Positions 12,680-24,700 of a DNA stretch of 64,000 nucleotides are shown in pieces; position 1 is the first letter of the stretch, and the number at the start of each line of letters is the position of its first letter. Both the position numbers and the translations under genes were made by a program. The DNA is from Triticum aestivum (Eukaryota; Streptophyta; Magnoliopsida; Poales; Poaceae): NCBI RefSeq assembly GCF_018294505.1, contig NC_057801.1, positions 849,501,408-849,565,407 of the forward strand, given 5' to 3'. The notes beneath the pieces are model-generated. The model had not been told where the DNA came from and ran no database searches. It was given only the letters and a program-made list of their open reading frames with translations.

Positions 12680-15156
12680 GCATCATTGTCATCATCATGC
12701 CTTGCTAGAAAGGCATTAAAGAAAAGCGCTTGTTGGAAGACAACCCAATATTTATCTTTACTGTTTTTGTGTTTTCACATGATTATGCTACTGTAGTAAC
12801 CATGTTTTATAGATTTTGTTTCAATAAAGTGCCAAGTAAGACCTTTAGGATGGCTTACGGTGATAGTTGTGTTGATCCTGCTGAAAATCAGAAGCTTTCA
12901 CGCCAAGTAAATTAGTTTCGATAATTCACAGAAGCGTGCTATTGATCTGATTATTTTTGCTCTAGATTTTTACACAAATTGCTCAGACTTCCCTAATTTC
13001 GTAGGATTTTCGGAGGTCCAGAAGTATACGTTTGATACAGATTACTACAGACTGTTCTGTTTTGACAGATTCTGTTTTCTATGTGTTGTTTGCTTATTTT
13101 GATGAATCTATGAGTAGAATCGGATGGTATGAACCATAGAGAAGTTGGAATACAGTATATATTACACCAATATGAATTTAGAATGAGTTCACAACAGTAC
13201 CTAAGTGGTGGTTTCATTTTCTTATACTAACGGAGCTTACAAGTTTTCTGTTGAGTTTTGTGTTGTGAAGTTTTCAAGTTTTGGGTAAAGATTGGATGGA
13301 CTATGAAATATGGAGTGGCAAGAGCCTAAGCTTGAGGATGCCCAAGGCACCCCAAGGTAATATTCAAGGATAACCAAGAGCCTAAGCTTGGGGATTCCCC
13401 GGAAGGCATCCCCTCTTTCGTCTTCGTTCTTCGGTAACTTTACTTGGAGCTATATTTTTATTCACCACATGATATGTGTTTTTCTTGTAGCGTCATGTCA
13501 TTTTGTTTTGTTTTGCTTGCTGTTTGAATAATATCTCAAGATCTGAAATTCTTAAATGTTAGAGAGTCTTCACATAGTTACATAATTATTCGACTACTCA
13601 TTGATCTTCACTTATATCTTTCGGAGTAGTTTGTCTTTTGCTCTAGTGCTTCACCTATATCCTTTTAGAGCACGGCGGTGGTTTTATTTTGAAGAAATAG
13701 ATGAAATCTCATGCTTCACTTATATTATTTTGAGAGTATTAAACAGCATGGTAATTTGCTTTGGTTATGAATTTAGTCTCAATATGATGGGCATCCAAGA
13801 GGGATATAATAAAAACTTTCATATAAAGTGCATTGAATACTATGAGAAGTTTGATTCTTTATGATTGTTTTGAGACATGAGGATGGTGATATTAGAGTCA
13901 TGCTAGTGGTGTAATTATGAATTTGGGAAATACTTGTGTTGAGGTTTGCAAGTCTCGTAGCATGAGGTATTTCTTTTATTGTCTTCCTTTGTGTGGAGGT
14001 CGGGCGCGCGCGATGGTTAAATCCTACCAACCTCCCCCCTAGGAGCATGCGTCTAGTGCTTGGTTTTGATGACTTGTAGATTTTTGCAATAAGTATGTTA
14101 GTTCTTTATGACTAATGTTGAGTCCATGGATTATACGCACTCTCACCCTTCCATCATTGCTAGCCTCTTCTGTACCGTGCATTGCCCTTTCTCACCTTGA
14201 GAGTTGGTGCAAACTTCACCGGTGCAACGAAACCCCGTGATATGATACACTCTATCACACATAAACACCCTTATATCTTCTTCAAAACAGCCACCATACC
14301 TACCTACTATGGAATTTCCATAGCCATTACGAGATATATTGACATGCAACTTTCCACCGTTTCATTTATTATGACATGCTTCATCACTGTCATATTCGCT
14401 TGCATGACCATGTAGTTGACAACGTATTTGTGGCAAAGCCACCATGCATAACTTATCATACATGTCACTCTTGATTCATTGCCCATCCCGGTACACCGCC
14501 AGAGGCATTTATATAGAATCATATTTTGTTCTAGTTTCGAGTTGTAATCATTGAGTAGTAAATAAGTAGAAGTGTGATGATCATCATTCATAGAGCATTG
14601 TCCCAAAAAAAGGAAAGAAAAAGAAAAGGCCAAAAAAAAGAAAGGCCCAGAAAAAGAAAAAAAAGAAAGGAAATAAAAAGGGACAATGCTACTATCTTTT
14701 CTCCTTTTTTTCTTCTCCATACAACCCCCATCATCATATTCTATTCCACCCATAGTGCTATGTCCATGGCACATGCTCATGTATTGCGTGAAAGTTAAAA
14801 AGAGTTTGAAAAGGCTAAAGTATGAAACAATTGCTTGGCTAAAACCGAGGTTGTGCATAATTTGGATATTTTGTTTGACGAAGATGGAAGCATAGCCAAA
14901 CTATATGATTATGTAGGGATAAACCTTCTTTGGCCATGTTATTTTGAGAAGACATGATTGCTTTGTTAGTATGCTTGAAGTATTATTGTTTTCATGTTAA
15001 TATTAAACTTTTATCTTGAATCTTTCGAATCTGAACATTTATGCCGCAATAAACAAGATTACATTGATAATTATGTTAGGTAGCATTCCACTTCAAAAAT
15101 TCAGTTTTTATCATTTACCTACTCGAGGACGAGCAGGAATTAAGCTTGGGGATGCT
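12680..15156 (+). other. Non-coding 3' part of internal domain 2
   Basis: Aligns with 6404-9226. It lacks a ~300-bp block present at about 8456-8760 of unit 1; the join is near 14695-14710. It ends with the polypurine tract TAAGCTTGGGGATGCT before LTR 3. No gene seen. Confidence 0.7.
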
Positions 15157-16620
15157 TGATACGTCTCCAATGTATCTATAATTTTTTATTGTTCCATGCT
15201 ATTATATTATCCATCTAGAATGTTTTATATGCATTTATATGCTATTTTATATGGTTTTTGGGACTAATCTATTAACCCAGAGCCCAGTGCCAGTTTCTGT
15301 TTTTTCCTTGTTTTTGAGTATCGCAGAGAAGGAAAACCAAAAGGAGTCCAATTGACCTGAAATTTGACGGAGATTATTTTTGGACTAGAAGAATCCCACG
15401 GAGCATCGGAGATGGACCAGAAGAGTCCCGGGCTGACCACGAGGGTAGGGGCACACCCACCCCCCCGGGCACGCCCCCTGCCTCGTAGACAGCTCGGAGA
15501 CCCCCCCCCTTACTTTTTCCCGACGCCAATACCTCTCATATATACCCAAACTTCCAGAAAGAAACCACCGAAAACCAATCTAGACCCGTTCCGGCACCCT
15601 GCCATAGGGGGGAATCCGTCTCCGGTGGCCATCTTCATCATCCCGATGCTCTCCATGACGAGGAGGGAGTAGTTCACCCTCGGGGCTGAGGGTATGTACC
15701 ACTAGCTATGTGTTTGATCTCTCTTTGTCTCTCGTGTTCTTGATTTGGCACGATCTTGATGTACCGCGAGCTTTGCTATTATAATTGGATCTTATGATGT
15801 TTCTCCCCCTCTCCTCTCTTGTAATGGATTGAGTTTTCCCTTTGAAGTTATCTTATCGGATTGAGTCTTTAAGGATTTGAGAACACTTGATGTATGCCTT
15901 GCATGTGCTTATCTGTGGTGACAATGGGATATCACATGATCTACTTGATGTATGTTTTGGTGATCAACTTGCGGGTTCAGTGACCTTGTGAACTTATGCA
16001 TAGGGGTTGGCACACATTTTCGTCTTGACTCTCCAGTAGAAACTTTGGGCCACTCTTTGAAGTTCTTTGTGCTGGTTGAATAGATGAATCTGAGATTGTG
16101 TGATGCATATCGTGTAATTATACCCACAGATACTTGAGGTGACATTGGAGTATCTAGGTGACATTAGGGTTTTGGTTGAGTTGTGTCTTAAGGTGTTATT
16201 ATAGTACGAGCTCTATGATAGATTAAACGGAAAGAATAGCTTTGTGCTATTTTACTACGGACTCTTGATTATATCGATGAGAAAGAATAAATTTGAGGTG
16301 GTTTCGTATCCTACAATAATCTCTTCGTTTGTTCTCCGCTATTAGTGACTTTGTTGTGACTCTTTGTTCCATGTTGAGGGATAGTTATATGATCTAGTTA
16401 TGTTATTATTGTTGAGAGAACTTGCACTAGTGAAAGTATGAACCCTAGGCCTTGTTTTCTAGCATTGCAATACCGTTTGTGCTCACTTTTATCATTAGTT
16501 ACCTTGCTGTTTTCATATTTTCAGATTACAAAAACCTATATCTAGAATACATATTGCACTTGTATCACCATCTCTTCGCCGAACTAGTGCACCTATACAA
16601 TTTACCATTGTATTGGGTGT
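15157..16620 (+). repeat. LTR 3 of the composite element, truncated
   Basis: Starts TGATACGTCTCC like LTR 2 and has the ~86-bp block missing from LTR 1. It stops at ATTGGGTGT (16612-16620), where a Gypsy LTR starts TGAGGGAGTCC. About 200 bp of its 3' end are missing and are not found later in the window. Confidence 0.88.
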
Positions 16621-17087
16621 TGAGGGAGTCCTGGATTAGGGGGTGTCCGGATGGCCGGACTATGACCTTTTGCCGGACTCCCGGACTATGAATATACAAG
16701 ATTGAAGACTCTGTCCCGTGTCCAGATAGGGACTTTCCTTGGCGTGGAAGGCAAGCATGGCGATACGATATGAAGATCTCCTCCCATTGTAACCGACTCT
16801 GTGTAACCCTGGCCCTCTCTGGTGTCTATATAAACCAGAGAGTTTTAGTCCATAGGACGGACAACAATCATACCATAGGCTAGCTTCTAGGGTTTAGCCT
16901 CTCTGATCTCGCGGTAGATCAACTCTTGTAATACCTATACCATCAATATTAATCAAGCGGGAGTAGGGTTTTACCTCCACCGAGAGGGCCCGAACCTGGG
17001 TAAAAACATCGTGTCCCTTGTCTCCTGTTACCATCCGCCTAGATGCACAGTTCGGGACCCCCTACCCGAGATCCGCCGGTTTTGACA
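16621..17087 (+). repeat. 5' LTR of the Gypsy deletion derivative
   Basis: Begins TGAGGGAGTCC. I place the end at GGTTTTGACA (17087) because TG...CA ends fit and the related LTR at 55522-55986 gives the same length. A TATATAAA box lies at 16827-16834. The 3' end is an inference. Confidence 0.7.
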
Positions 17088-17140
17088 CCGATATTGGAGC
17101 TTTCATTGAGAGTTCCTCTGTGTCGTCGCCTTTAGGCCCG

Positions 17141-18900
17141 ATGGCTTCTTCGATTATCAACCACGACGCGGTCCAGGCCGAGACTTTTCTCCCCGGATAG
17201 ATCTTCGTGTTCGGCGGCTTTGCACTGCGGGCCAACTCGTTTGGCCATCTGCAGCAGATCGAAAGCTACGCCCTTGGCCATCAGGTCAGATTTGGAAGCT
17301 TAAACTACATGGTTGGACGCCGCTCCAGGATCCGCAATCTCTACAGCGATAGAGCCGAATACCATCCTAGTCCTTTGCAAGGCCCGTGACTCCGAGGCGC
17401 CGGAATCCGTTCTGGACTCTGAATCTTCCGCACCTTTTCCGATCGAACCCGATTGGGCTCCGATCATGGAGTTCACCGCCGCGGGCGTCTTTCAGCACTC
17501 GCCCTTTGGCGATATCCTGAACTCCCTAAAGTCTCTCTCTTTATCAGGAGAGCCCTGGCCGGACTATGGTCAGCAGGGTTGGGATATGGACGATGAAGAA
17601 ATTCGAAACCCACCCAGCACCCACTTGGTAGCCACTGTCGACGATTCAACCGACATGCTCGACTTTGACTCTAAAGACGTCGACGGTATGGACGCCGATG
17701 AAGGAGACGACCAAGAACCAGCACCTATAGGGAACTGGAAAGCCACCTCGTCATATGACATATACATGGTGGACACCCCCAAAGCAGGGGATGGCGAGGA
17801 ACAAACGGAGGATGACTCCTCCAAGAAGCAACCCAAGCGCCGACGTGAGCGGTGCCGCTCTAAATCCCGCCAAAGCAAAAACGGCCAATCCGGCACCGGA
17901 GATAACAATACATCGGACAGTGCTGAAGATAACCCCCTCTAGCAGGATTCGGTGCAAGAGGACGAAGGAGCCATCCCTCATGAGAGAGTGGCCGACAAAG
18001 AGGTTGAGGACGACAACTATATGCCTCCCTCCGAAGACGAGGCAAGCCTCGACAACGACGAATTCGTCGTGCCAGAGGATCCCGTTGAACAAGAGTGTTT
18101 CAAACGCAGGCTTATGGCCACGACACGCAGCCTCAAGAAAAAACAGCAATAGCTTAGAGCTGACCAATACTTGCTAGCCGACAGATGGACTGAAGTCCTG
18201 GCGGCCGAAGAGTATAAACTCGAGCACCCCTCCAAGAGCTACCCAAAGCGCAGGCTGCTACCCCAACTTGAGGAGGAAGCAACTAGACCTACATTACCAG
18301 CGTACGATGTGCTCGATCGGCCACCCCGTGGCCGCGACAGAGAAACCTTCGGGCCCCCGACCCAAGCCGCATACCGGCACCGCTCAAAACATAACAGAGT
18401 ACAGGGAGAGGCAACAGACCTGCGAGATATACTGGAGGACAAGGCAAGGCAATCAAGATCGATCTATGGATCACATGGGCGCCCCACATCACGTGATGAT
18501 AACCGTCACACCGCATATGATAAATACGGCCAGGCCGTATACAACAGACCAAACTCATCCGAGCTGCGCTGTGATATAGCCCAGTACAGGGGCACCGCAC
18601 ACCCACTATGCTTCACAAACAAAGTAATGGATCATCAAATCCCCAAGGGTTTCAAGCCCGTAAACATTGAATCATATGACGGCACAACAGATCCCGCGTT
18701 ATGGATCGAGGATTACCTCCTTCATATCCACATGGCCCGTGGTGATGATCTACACGCCATCAAATACCTCCCGCTAAAGCTTAAAGGACCAGCTCGACAT
18801 TGGCTTAACAGCCTGCCAGCAGAGTCAATTAGCTGCTGGGAGGACCTGGAATCCGCATTCCTTGACAACTTCCAGGGCACTTACGTGAGACCACCAGACG
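17141..18900 (+). pseudogene. Gypsy gag, degenerate and truncated
   Basis: Begins MASSIINHDAVQAETF at 17141 and meets TAG at 17198-17200. A frame change near 17310-17390 leads to a long frame (17313-18900) broken only by TAG at 17940-17942 and 18150-18152. The first half is acidic and Ser/Asp-rich. The second half contains a Retrotrans_gag-type core, with FKPVNIESYDGTTDPALWIEDY, a run LKLKGPARHWLNSLPAESI and FLDNFQGTYVRPP, as in plant Gypsy gag proteins. The frame breaks off at ~18900 inside the core, at a GACGCCG-like join to the antisense ORF. The zinc knuckle, protease, RT and integrase are absent. It would have encoded the particle protein; it is not functional now. Confidence 0.85.
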
Positions 18901-19414
18901 CCGCTGCCCATTCGGGGTCACGCGGCTCGGTGATGTAGAACCACCCCGATTGCCACCCTTTGGTGGTCTCTACGAAGGCGCCCTCGAGCCATGTCACGTT
19001 GGGCATCTTGCCCACCATGGCGGCCCCGCACTCCGCTTGGCATCCGCCCACGACCTTCGGCTTGACGCTGAAAATCTTCAGCCATAGGCCGAAGTGGGGC
19101 TCGATGCGGAGGAAGGCCTCGCACACGATGATAAATGCCGAGATGTTGAGGATGAAGTTCGGGGCCAAATCATGGATGTCCAGGCCGTGATAGAACATGA
19201 TCCCTCGGACGAACGGGTGAAGAGGAAAGCCCGGTCCACGGAGGAAATGGGGAAGAAACACGACCCTCTCATGGGGCCCAGGGGTGGGAATGAGTTGCCC
19301 CTCGTCTGGAAGCCGGTGCGCAATGTCGTTGTGCAGGTATCTGGCTTTCCGCAACCTTTTGATGTGCCCCTCCGTGATGGAGGAGGCCATACACTTGCCT
19401 GCCGCTCCGGACAT
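18881..19414 (-). pseudogene. Antisense accessory ORF of Gypsy element (putative gypsy-type transposon family), 3' truncated
   Basis: On the minus strand, ATG at 19414 (MSGAAGKCMASSITEGH) fits a TATA-like box ~120 bp upstream. The frame is also open upstream to 19561. It continues through LPDEGQLIPTPGPHERVVF, FPLHPFVRGIMFYHGLD, LAPNFILNISAFIIVCEAF and LEGAFVETTKGWQSGWFY. It is lost at ~18903, where pol and the C-terminal part were deleted. The pattern matches the plant family Pfam calls a putative gypsy-type transposon protein (Transposase_28), recalled and not searched. Its function is unknown. It shares its overall pattern with the N-terminal exon of the gene at 21730-25249, and both lie antisense to gag-pol next to the 3' LTR. 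The surviving frame has no stop. Confidence 0.7.
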
Positions 19415-19528
19415 GGTTGGAGTAGGTCGAGGCGAGATGTGTGGGCTTGGGCGTTGGAGCTCGAGTGCGCAAGGACGAATATGCAAAGGAGGAAGAAGGC
19501 GTGAATGGAAAGGGTAGATGCTTATCCC

Positions 19529-19535
19529 CTTATAT
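19529..19535 (-). promoter_or_regulatory. TATA-like box for the antisense ORF
   Basis: Minus-strand ATATAAGGGG lies ~115 bp upstream of the ATG at 19414. The position is reasonable for a plant promoter, but this is based on the motif only. Confidence 0.4.
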
Positions 19536-19962
19536 GGGCGGCCAAAACTACGAGCCCCCACCGGCCTAATAAAACTCGCTTATCTCCCAAGCACCGCAGT
19601 TAATGGCGCGGCTGGGTTACCCACGCCCGTATTGATGAGAATCCCGGAATAAGGGGACACGATCCCTGCTTCGACAAGGCGTGCCAAGGAAACCGCCTCG
19701 CTAAACGCGCTGAGGTGGAACGGTAAAATGAATAAAGGCTAGGCCGTGGCATGATGTCACGCCGCGGAATACGTCAGCAGATTAGATTTGTGTAAATATT
19801 ATTCTCTCTTTGGTGGCATGTGAAACTTATTTTGCAGAGCCGGACACTGTCCTTATGTTCAAACATCTTCTATGAAGTATTCGGAGGAGGAACCCGCCTT
19901 GCAATGCCGAAGACAATTTGCGCGCCGGAATCGTCATCATTGAAGCCTGGTTCAGGGGCTAC

Positions 19963-20282
19963 TGAGGGAGTCCTGGATTAGGGGGTGTCCGTATGGCCGG
20001 ACTATGACCTTTGGCCGGACTCCCGTACTATGAAGATACAAGATTGAAGACTCCGTCCCGTGTCCGGATAGGGACAATCCTTGGCATGGAAGGCAAGCTT
20101 GGCGATACGATATGAAGATCTCCTCCCATTGTAACCGACTCTGTGTAACCCTAGCCCTCTCCGGTGTCTATATAAACTGGAGAGTTCTAGTCCATAGGAC
20201 GGACAACAATCATACCATAGGCTAGCTTCTAGGGTTTAGCCTCTCTAGTCTTGCGGTAGATCAACTCTTGTAATACCTATAC
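19963..20282 (+). repeat. 3' LTR of the Gypsy deletion derivative, truncated
   Basis: Matches the first ~320 bp of 16621-17087. It stops at TAATACCTATAC where the next LTR (TGTCGTGG) begins. The remaining ~145 bp are not found elsewhere in the window. Confidence 0.88.
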
Positions 20283-21038
20283 TGTCGTGGATTTGTCACG
20301 GCAGATGTCCTCATGAAAGGACTTAGTCGTGGAGCCATCGCTACGGGTTAACTTGAAGGGGTTAAAGCGGACACAAAGACACAAGGGTTTATACTAGTTC
20401 GGCCCCTTCAATGAAGGTAAAAGCCCACGTCTAGTTGTGAAGGAATTGATGTGGTTTCGAGGGCTAGGGAGCAAACAAGCTTCGCCTAGGCTCGAGTTGA
20501 TGTTGTCTGTCCTTGAACCGCCGCCGGGTCGTCCCCTTATATACACGGGTGATGCCCGTCGGTCCACAGAGTCCCACACCGGTTCATACTCATATCCCGG
20601 TTGGTCTCTCTCTATTCCCAGCTTACAATACAAGTTTACATACCAAGCCGGTTTACGGCTACAGGTTCTAAACCGACTACAGGCCTTGGGCCTTCATCTG
20701 CTTAATCACCTTTACACTACTAATGATGTTAACCCGGCCCAGGTCGGCCGGTTCACGCCTAGTGGTAATATCCCCAAAATTAGGCCCCAGATTGATTTGA
20801 ACTGGTTCATGTCAATCCTTCACAAAAATCTTTGTCTTCAACATCTTCTGGTAATTGGTAAACCGCCATGTCGTCATCATCTCTGGTTGCTGTAAACCGG
20901 CATGACGTCATCATGAAGTTAATATTTATAACGCCTTCTGCGATACCAAAGGCAGCAACTCCATGTCCGAATCTTGTGGCTCCTAGATTCGCGAGCCTGA
21001 CACACGTCCTTTGCCTTATAAATAGGACTGAAGGGTCA
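20283..21038 (-). repeat. 3' LTR of the minus-strand Gypsy element
   Basis: On the plus strand it begins TGTCGTGGATTTG and probably ends GGACTGAAGGGTCA at 21038. Next to it lies a pyrimidine tract (about 21039-21078) that is a polypurine tract on the minus strand, as expected beside a 3' LTR. A minus-strand TATA (GTATATAAGG) lies near 20540, and a plus-strand TATAAATA at 21017-21024. The right boundary is inferred. Confidence 0.65.
21017..21024 (+). promoter_or_regulatory. TATA box for the accessory gene, at the LTR edge
   Basis: CCTTATAAATAGGACTG is a strong plant TATA box. It is followed by a pyrimidine-rich leader and a GT donor at 21197 (CAGGTAAGT). The 5'UTR intron would run 21197-21721, ending eight bases before the ATG at 21730. 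The box sits ~15 bp inside the inferred LTR end, so transcription would begin in the polypurine-tract region. Confidence 0.6.
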
Positions 21039-21729
21039 TTTCCTTTTCTCCCCTTCGTCTCTTTCTCTTCGTCTTCCTCGCGTCGCCAGCCTCAGAGCTC
21101 CGCCGCCGCCATTGACCTCTGCACCGTCTTGGGCCGCTGCATCAACCTGAACGCACCAGAGCACTGCGGTGGCCTTCCGCGTCTTCTTCAACTCAGGTAA
21201 GTCTTCGGTTCTTCTTAACATAGATCTACTCTAGGGTTTCATGTTCTTGCCGTGTTCATCACTTATTCATACTCGCACCTAGATTCCTGAACATATCTGT
21301 GAAACCTTGCTCTGACCAGCAGTAGCTTCTTAGTATCCGCCTGTAGTTTCACGCTCAAGTCCATAGATCTCATCTACATACCTGCCCATTGATTCACTTC
21401 CGTTCTGCTTTAATCTTCTGAATATTTTCTGTTTTTCTAAACTTGCTTCAGATCCATTGCTGCAATAAGACCTTGTGAAACCTGTTTCTGCATACTTAGC
21501 CATCCGCAACCTTAATTGCTTTCAATGTTTAGATCAGGCGGTTTAACTTAATATAGAAATAGTTAATAAACCGGTAGGTACCATTAGTCTCCTTGTTGAA
21601 CCGCCAGACTTCTGTAGCCATATGATGCCACTGCATAAAAATCCAGTTTAAAGGTACTTCCTCTGGTTTAACATTGTTCATACCAGCGCATTCTTGAACC
21701 GGAATCACTTATGTCTTGTAGATCTCATC

Positions 21730-24700
21730 ATGGCCAAACAAGTATATGAGTGCAACTGCGTTCCTTCTCGCGTCACAGAAACTCAGCTGGACGATTTAGT
21801 TTCGATTGGCGCTTTAGAAAGCAAAGAGACTATCCACTGGAGGGTTCCTGGCAATGAATGTCCTCCCACACCTCAAGAGGGAGAGGTTGTGATCTTTGCG
21901 GATCACTTAGCCGGGGCTTCAAACCGCCCGGCTCTAAATTTTACGGGGATGTGTTAGCCAATTTTCAACTCCGCCCGCAAGATATTGGCCCCAATTCTGT
22001 TACCAACTTATGTCACTTCCAAGTGCTTTGTGAGGTATACCTTCAAGAGAAACCCACAGTTGAATTGTTCAGAGACTGCTTCCACTTAAACCGCCGCACC
22101 GAATTCACTGATGGTCCCAATACCGAATTGGGCGGTATGGCAATTCAGAAAAGGAAATAAATCACTTATCCTCATGCCAAACTGCACAGTCACCCCAAGG
22201 AGTGGAATGCAACATGGTTTTACTGCAAAGATACTTCCCCTGATGATGAAAATCCCTTGCCTGGCGTTCGTCCGGAGCGGCTCGGCAATACACACCCCTT
22301 CCCACAAAGGTTAAGTGCCAAGGAGAGGAGTAAATACGCTCCGCAATTATCCAAACTCCGAGCTTTCATGGCCAACGGTTTAACAGGAGTAGATCTCGCA
22401 CGCTGTTGGATATCATGGAGCATACTGCCTCTCAGCCGGCGCTCCGGTTTAATGTGCAAGTATACTGGTAGCATTGATGACCCACTCCAACACACCAACA
22501 TTCAGCTCTCCGGTGATGAAGTCACAGAGGCTGTGAAGAAAATGCTAAACGAACCGGAGCACCTCTGCGCTCAAACCGGCCTGGCCCCTTTCTGTGCTAC
22601 CAACAAACCGCCAGCTGTAAGATTTTAATTGTACTTTTTACTGAACCTGTTTTTGCTATCTCTGTCTGACATCAATTGCTGCTTAACCAGGGTGATAATC
22701 CGTTTTGGAGCAAGAAGCTTCCACAAGATAAATCGGAGAAAACAGAACGGCCAACCCGGCTAAAGACCAAGGTTGTCAAGAAGCCTGCTAAGAAGAGGAA
22801 AACCACTGCTTCATCTGACCCGGCTATTGATGATGATGTGGGTAACTCGGACCCTAAGGTAGAACTCGATTCACTAGGCTTACTTTTTACACGCCTTATT
22901 AATAATGATACTTGTCAGGACGACGCTGAAGCCAGTAATGCTGATGTCGCTGAGGTAACTATTCTCTCTTCCGATTCAGATCCTTTGCCTTTGCCAAAAT
23001 TTCGCCAGGCAAACCGGAAAATTAAATTTTCTCATCCTCTTGCTTACTTGGATCCCAAATTTCTTATGAAGACTCAGCAACATGAAGCTCTCCGCACAAC
23101 CCGGCACAGCGGCCAGGTAGTTACCTCCGCCTGTTTACCAAACAATCTGGTTCGAAAACGGCGCTCCGAGGTCTCCGACCTTTTTATTAATTTACCTCCT
23201 AAAGCGGGTTTCATCCGTCAACCTCTTAATCCGTCAGACTCCGATTATCAGGTTACTTCCCATTCTTCCTCTGGTGAATCGTCGGCCACTCAGCTGCCAC
23301 CACTGAAAACGGTTCTTGGGTAACCTAGACTGAATATATGCTTCCGGTATACCATGTTATAACTTATGCTGTTCCTTGACTCTTTGTTTCTCTTCCAGGG
23401 CTAAACCTAAACCAAGCAAGAAAGCCCGCCTGAATAAAGCGGCCGAGGAAGACACTGCCCCTGAACAGGATAAAACACCGGATCTTGAAGCATTCGTTCC
23501 TAAGGATATTCCCAATGATCCTTCTTTGCAAGATGATGCCATTATTGATAAAAGTCCTATCGATACCTCAGTCCCTGCTGATCAGCCTGCCAGCTCCGTC
23601 CGGATTGATAGATCCTGCAGCCCTTCAAAGCCTGCCGATACACCGACCGCGTCAATGCAAACCGGCGAGTCCAAGGATGATGATGTTGTAATTACCGGCG
23701 TAGGTCACTCTGAACCAGGGAATCCTGTCGCTTTAGCTAAGCATACTGTCAAAGAAGATTTCTCTGCCATGAACAAAGGCAAATGGGATGTTGATCTGGA
23801 AACATATGCTGCTCTGAGTGCCCGAGAACTTCATTCTGGTTACTTGAACCGGTTATACACTAGTGGTGACTATGAAGCTGGCATGGTAAAGATGATGAGA
23901 GATAAATTTGAGGTAACTTCCTTATGCTTCTTCTTTCTTTAATTACTGCCACTGTATTAATCCTCCTAGCCCCCAAGGGCCGGTTTGTAATCTTCTTCAA
24001 ACCGGGACTTGAATATAGTCCTCAATACTTTGAACTCCAGCAATGTAGCCCCCAAAGGCCGATTCAACTTAGCGTAGTTAAACCGGGACTCCAATAAAGA
24101 TTCTAACATCGGAACATAATTGAGCAAATAGCCATTAGCCCCCAAGTGCCAAGTTGAATACCTGTATTGAGCTTGGGACTTTGCAATTTCGTAACAGATG
24201 AAAATTGAAGGTGCATTAACCCCCAAGTATCAAGCATATAACTTGTTATGTGGTCGGTACTTCAAATTCTTGTACCGTTTGTTGAAAGCCAAGCACTGTC
24301 TTTATGCAGGCTGAAGTGCAGATCAAAGAAAACCGGATTACTGATCTGCAGGAAATTTTGAAAACCAGCAAGCTGAAACCGACAAGGCAAGGGAAGAATT
24401 AACCAGCGCTTTGAGTATCACAGAATAGCTGAAGGAGGGCTTCGAGAAGGAGCAGACTGATTGGGCCACTGAGAAGGCCGATTTAATAAAAAGAGCTGAA
24501 AACGCTGAAGCTGCTCTTAAACCGGTGGTAGATGAGCTGACCGCCGTAAAGCGGCAAGTACATTCCATGACCGCTGCTATCTTTGGTAAGTCCCTTTTGA
24601 TTTCATGAACAACTCTGGCCTGCTTATAATAAATCCGTTTTGTGATCTTTCTTGTATTGTTACAGGTACACGCATTGGTCACTTAGGGTCAGATGTTCGA

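Larger units (their letters stand above)
3114..16620 (+). mobile_element. Composite retrotransposon LTR-internal-LTR-internal-LTR
   Basis: Three copies of one LTR start at 3114, 9227 and 15157, separated by two copies of one internal domain (4722-9226 and 10915-15156). Each internal domain starts with a primer-binding-like TGGCGCCGTTGCC or a variant, has one degenerate ORF, and ends with the purine tract AAGCTTGGGGATGC directly before the next LTR. No reverse transcriptase or integrase is visible, so this is a non-autonomous family, probably Gypsy-like and resembling Sabrina/WHAM by recall. The third LTR is cut at 16620 by another LTR. A single simple insertion has only two LTRs, so the composite implies recombination between related elements. 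Confidence 0.85.
16621..20282 (+). mobile_element. Gypsy deletion derivative: LTR, gag, antisense gene, LTR
   Basis: The first LTR starts TGAGGGAGTCCTGG at 16621 and a matching LTR starts at 19963. Between them lie a degenerate gag (17141-18900) and an antisense accessory ORF (18881-19414). These meet at ~18900, with all of pol missing, so this is a non-autonomous deletion derivative. A tract reading GGTTCAGGGGCTAC precedes the second LTR. By recall the LTR resembles Triticeae Fatima-type Gypsy elements. The second LTR is cut at 20282 by the next element. It inserted into LTR 3 of the composite element. Confidence 0.85.

Noticed and set aside
19415..19561. N-terminal extension of the antisense ORF from the ATG at 19561
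   Set aside because: The TATA-like box lies inside this extension, and the sequence has no similarity pattern to the family. The start at 19414 is more likely.
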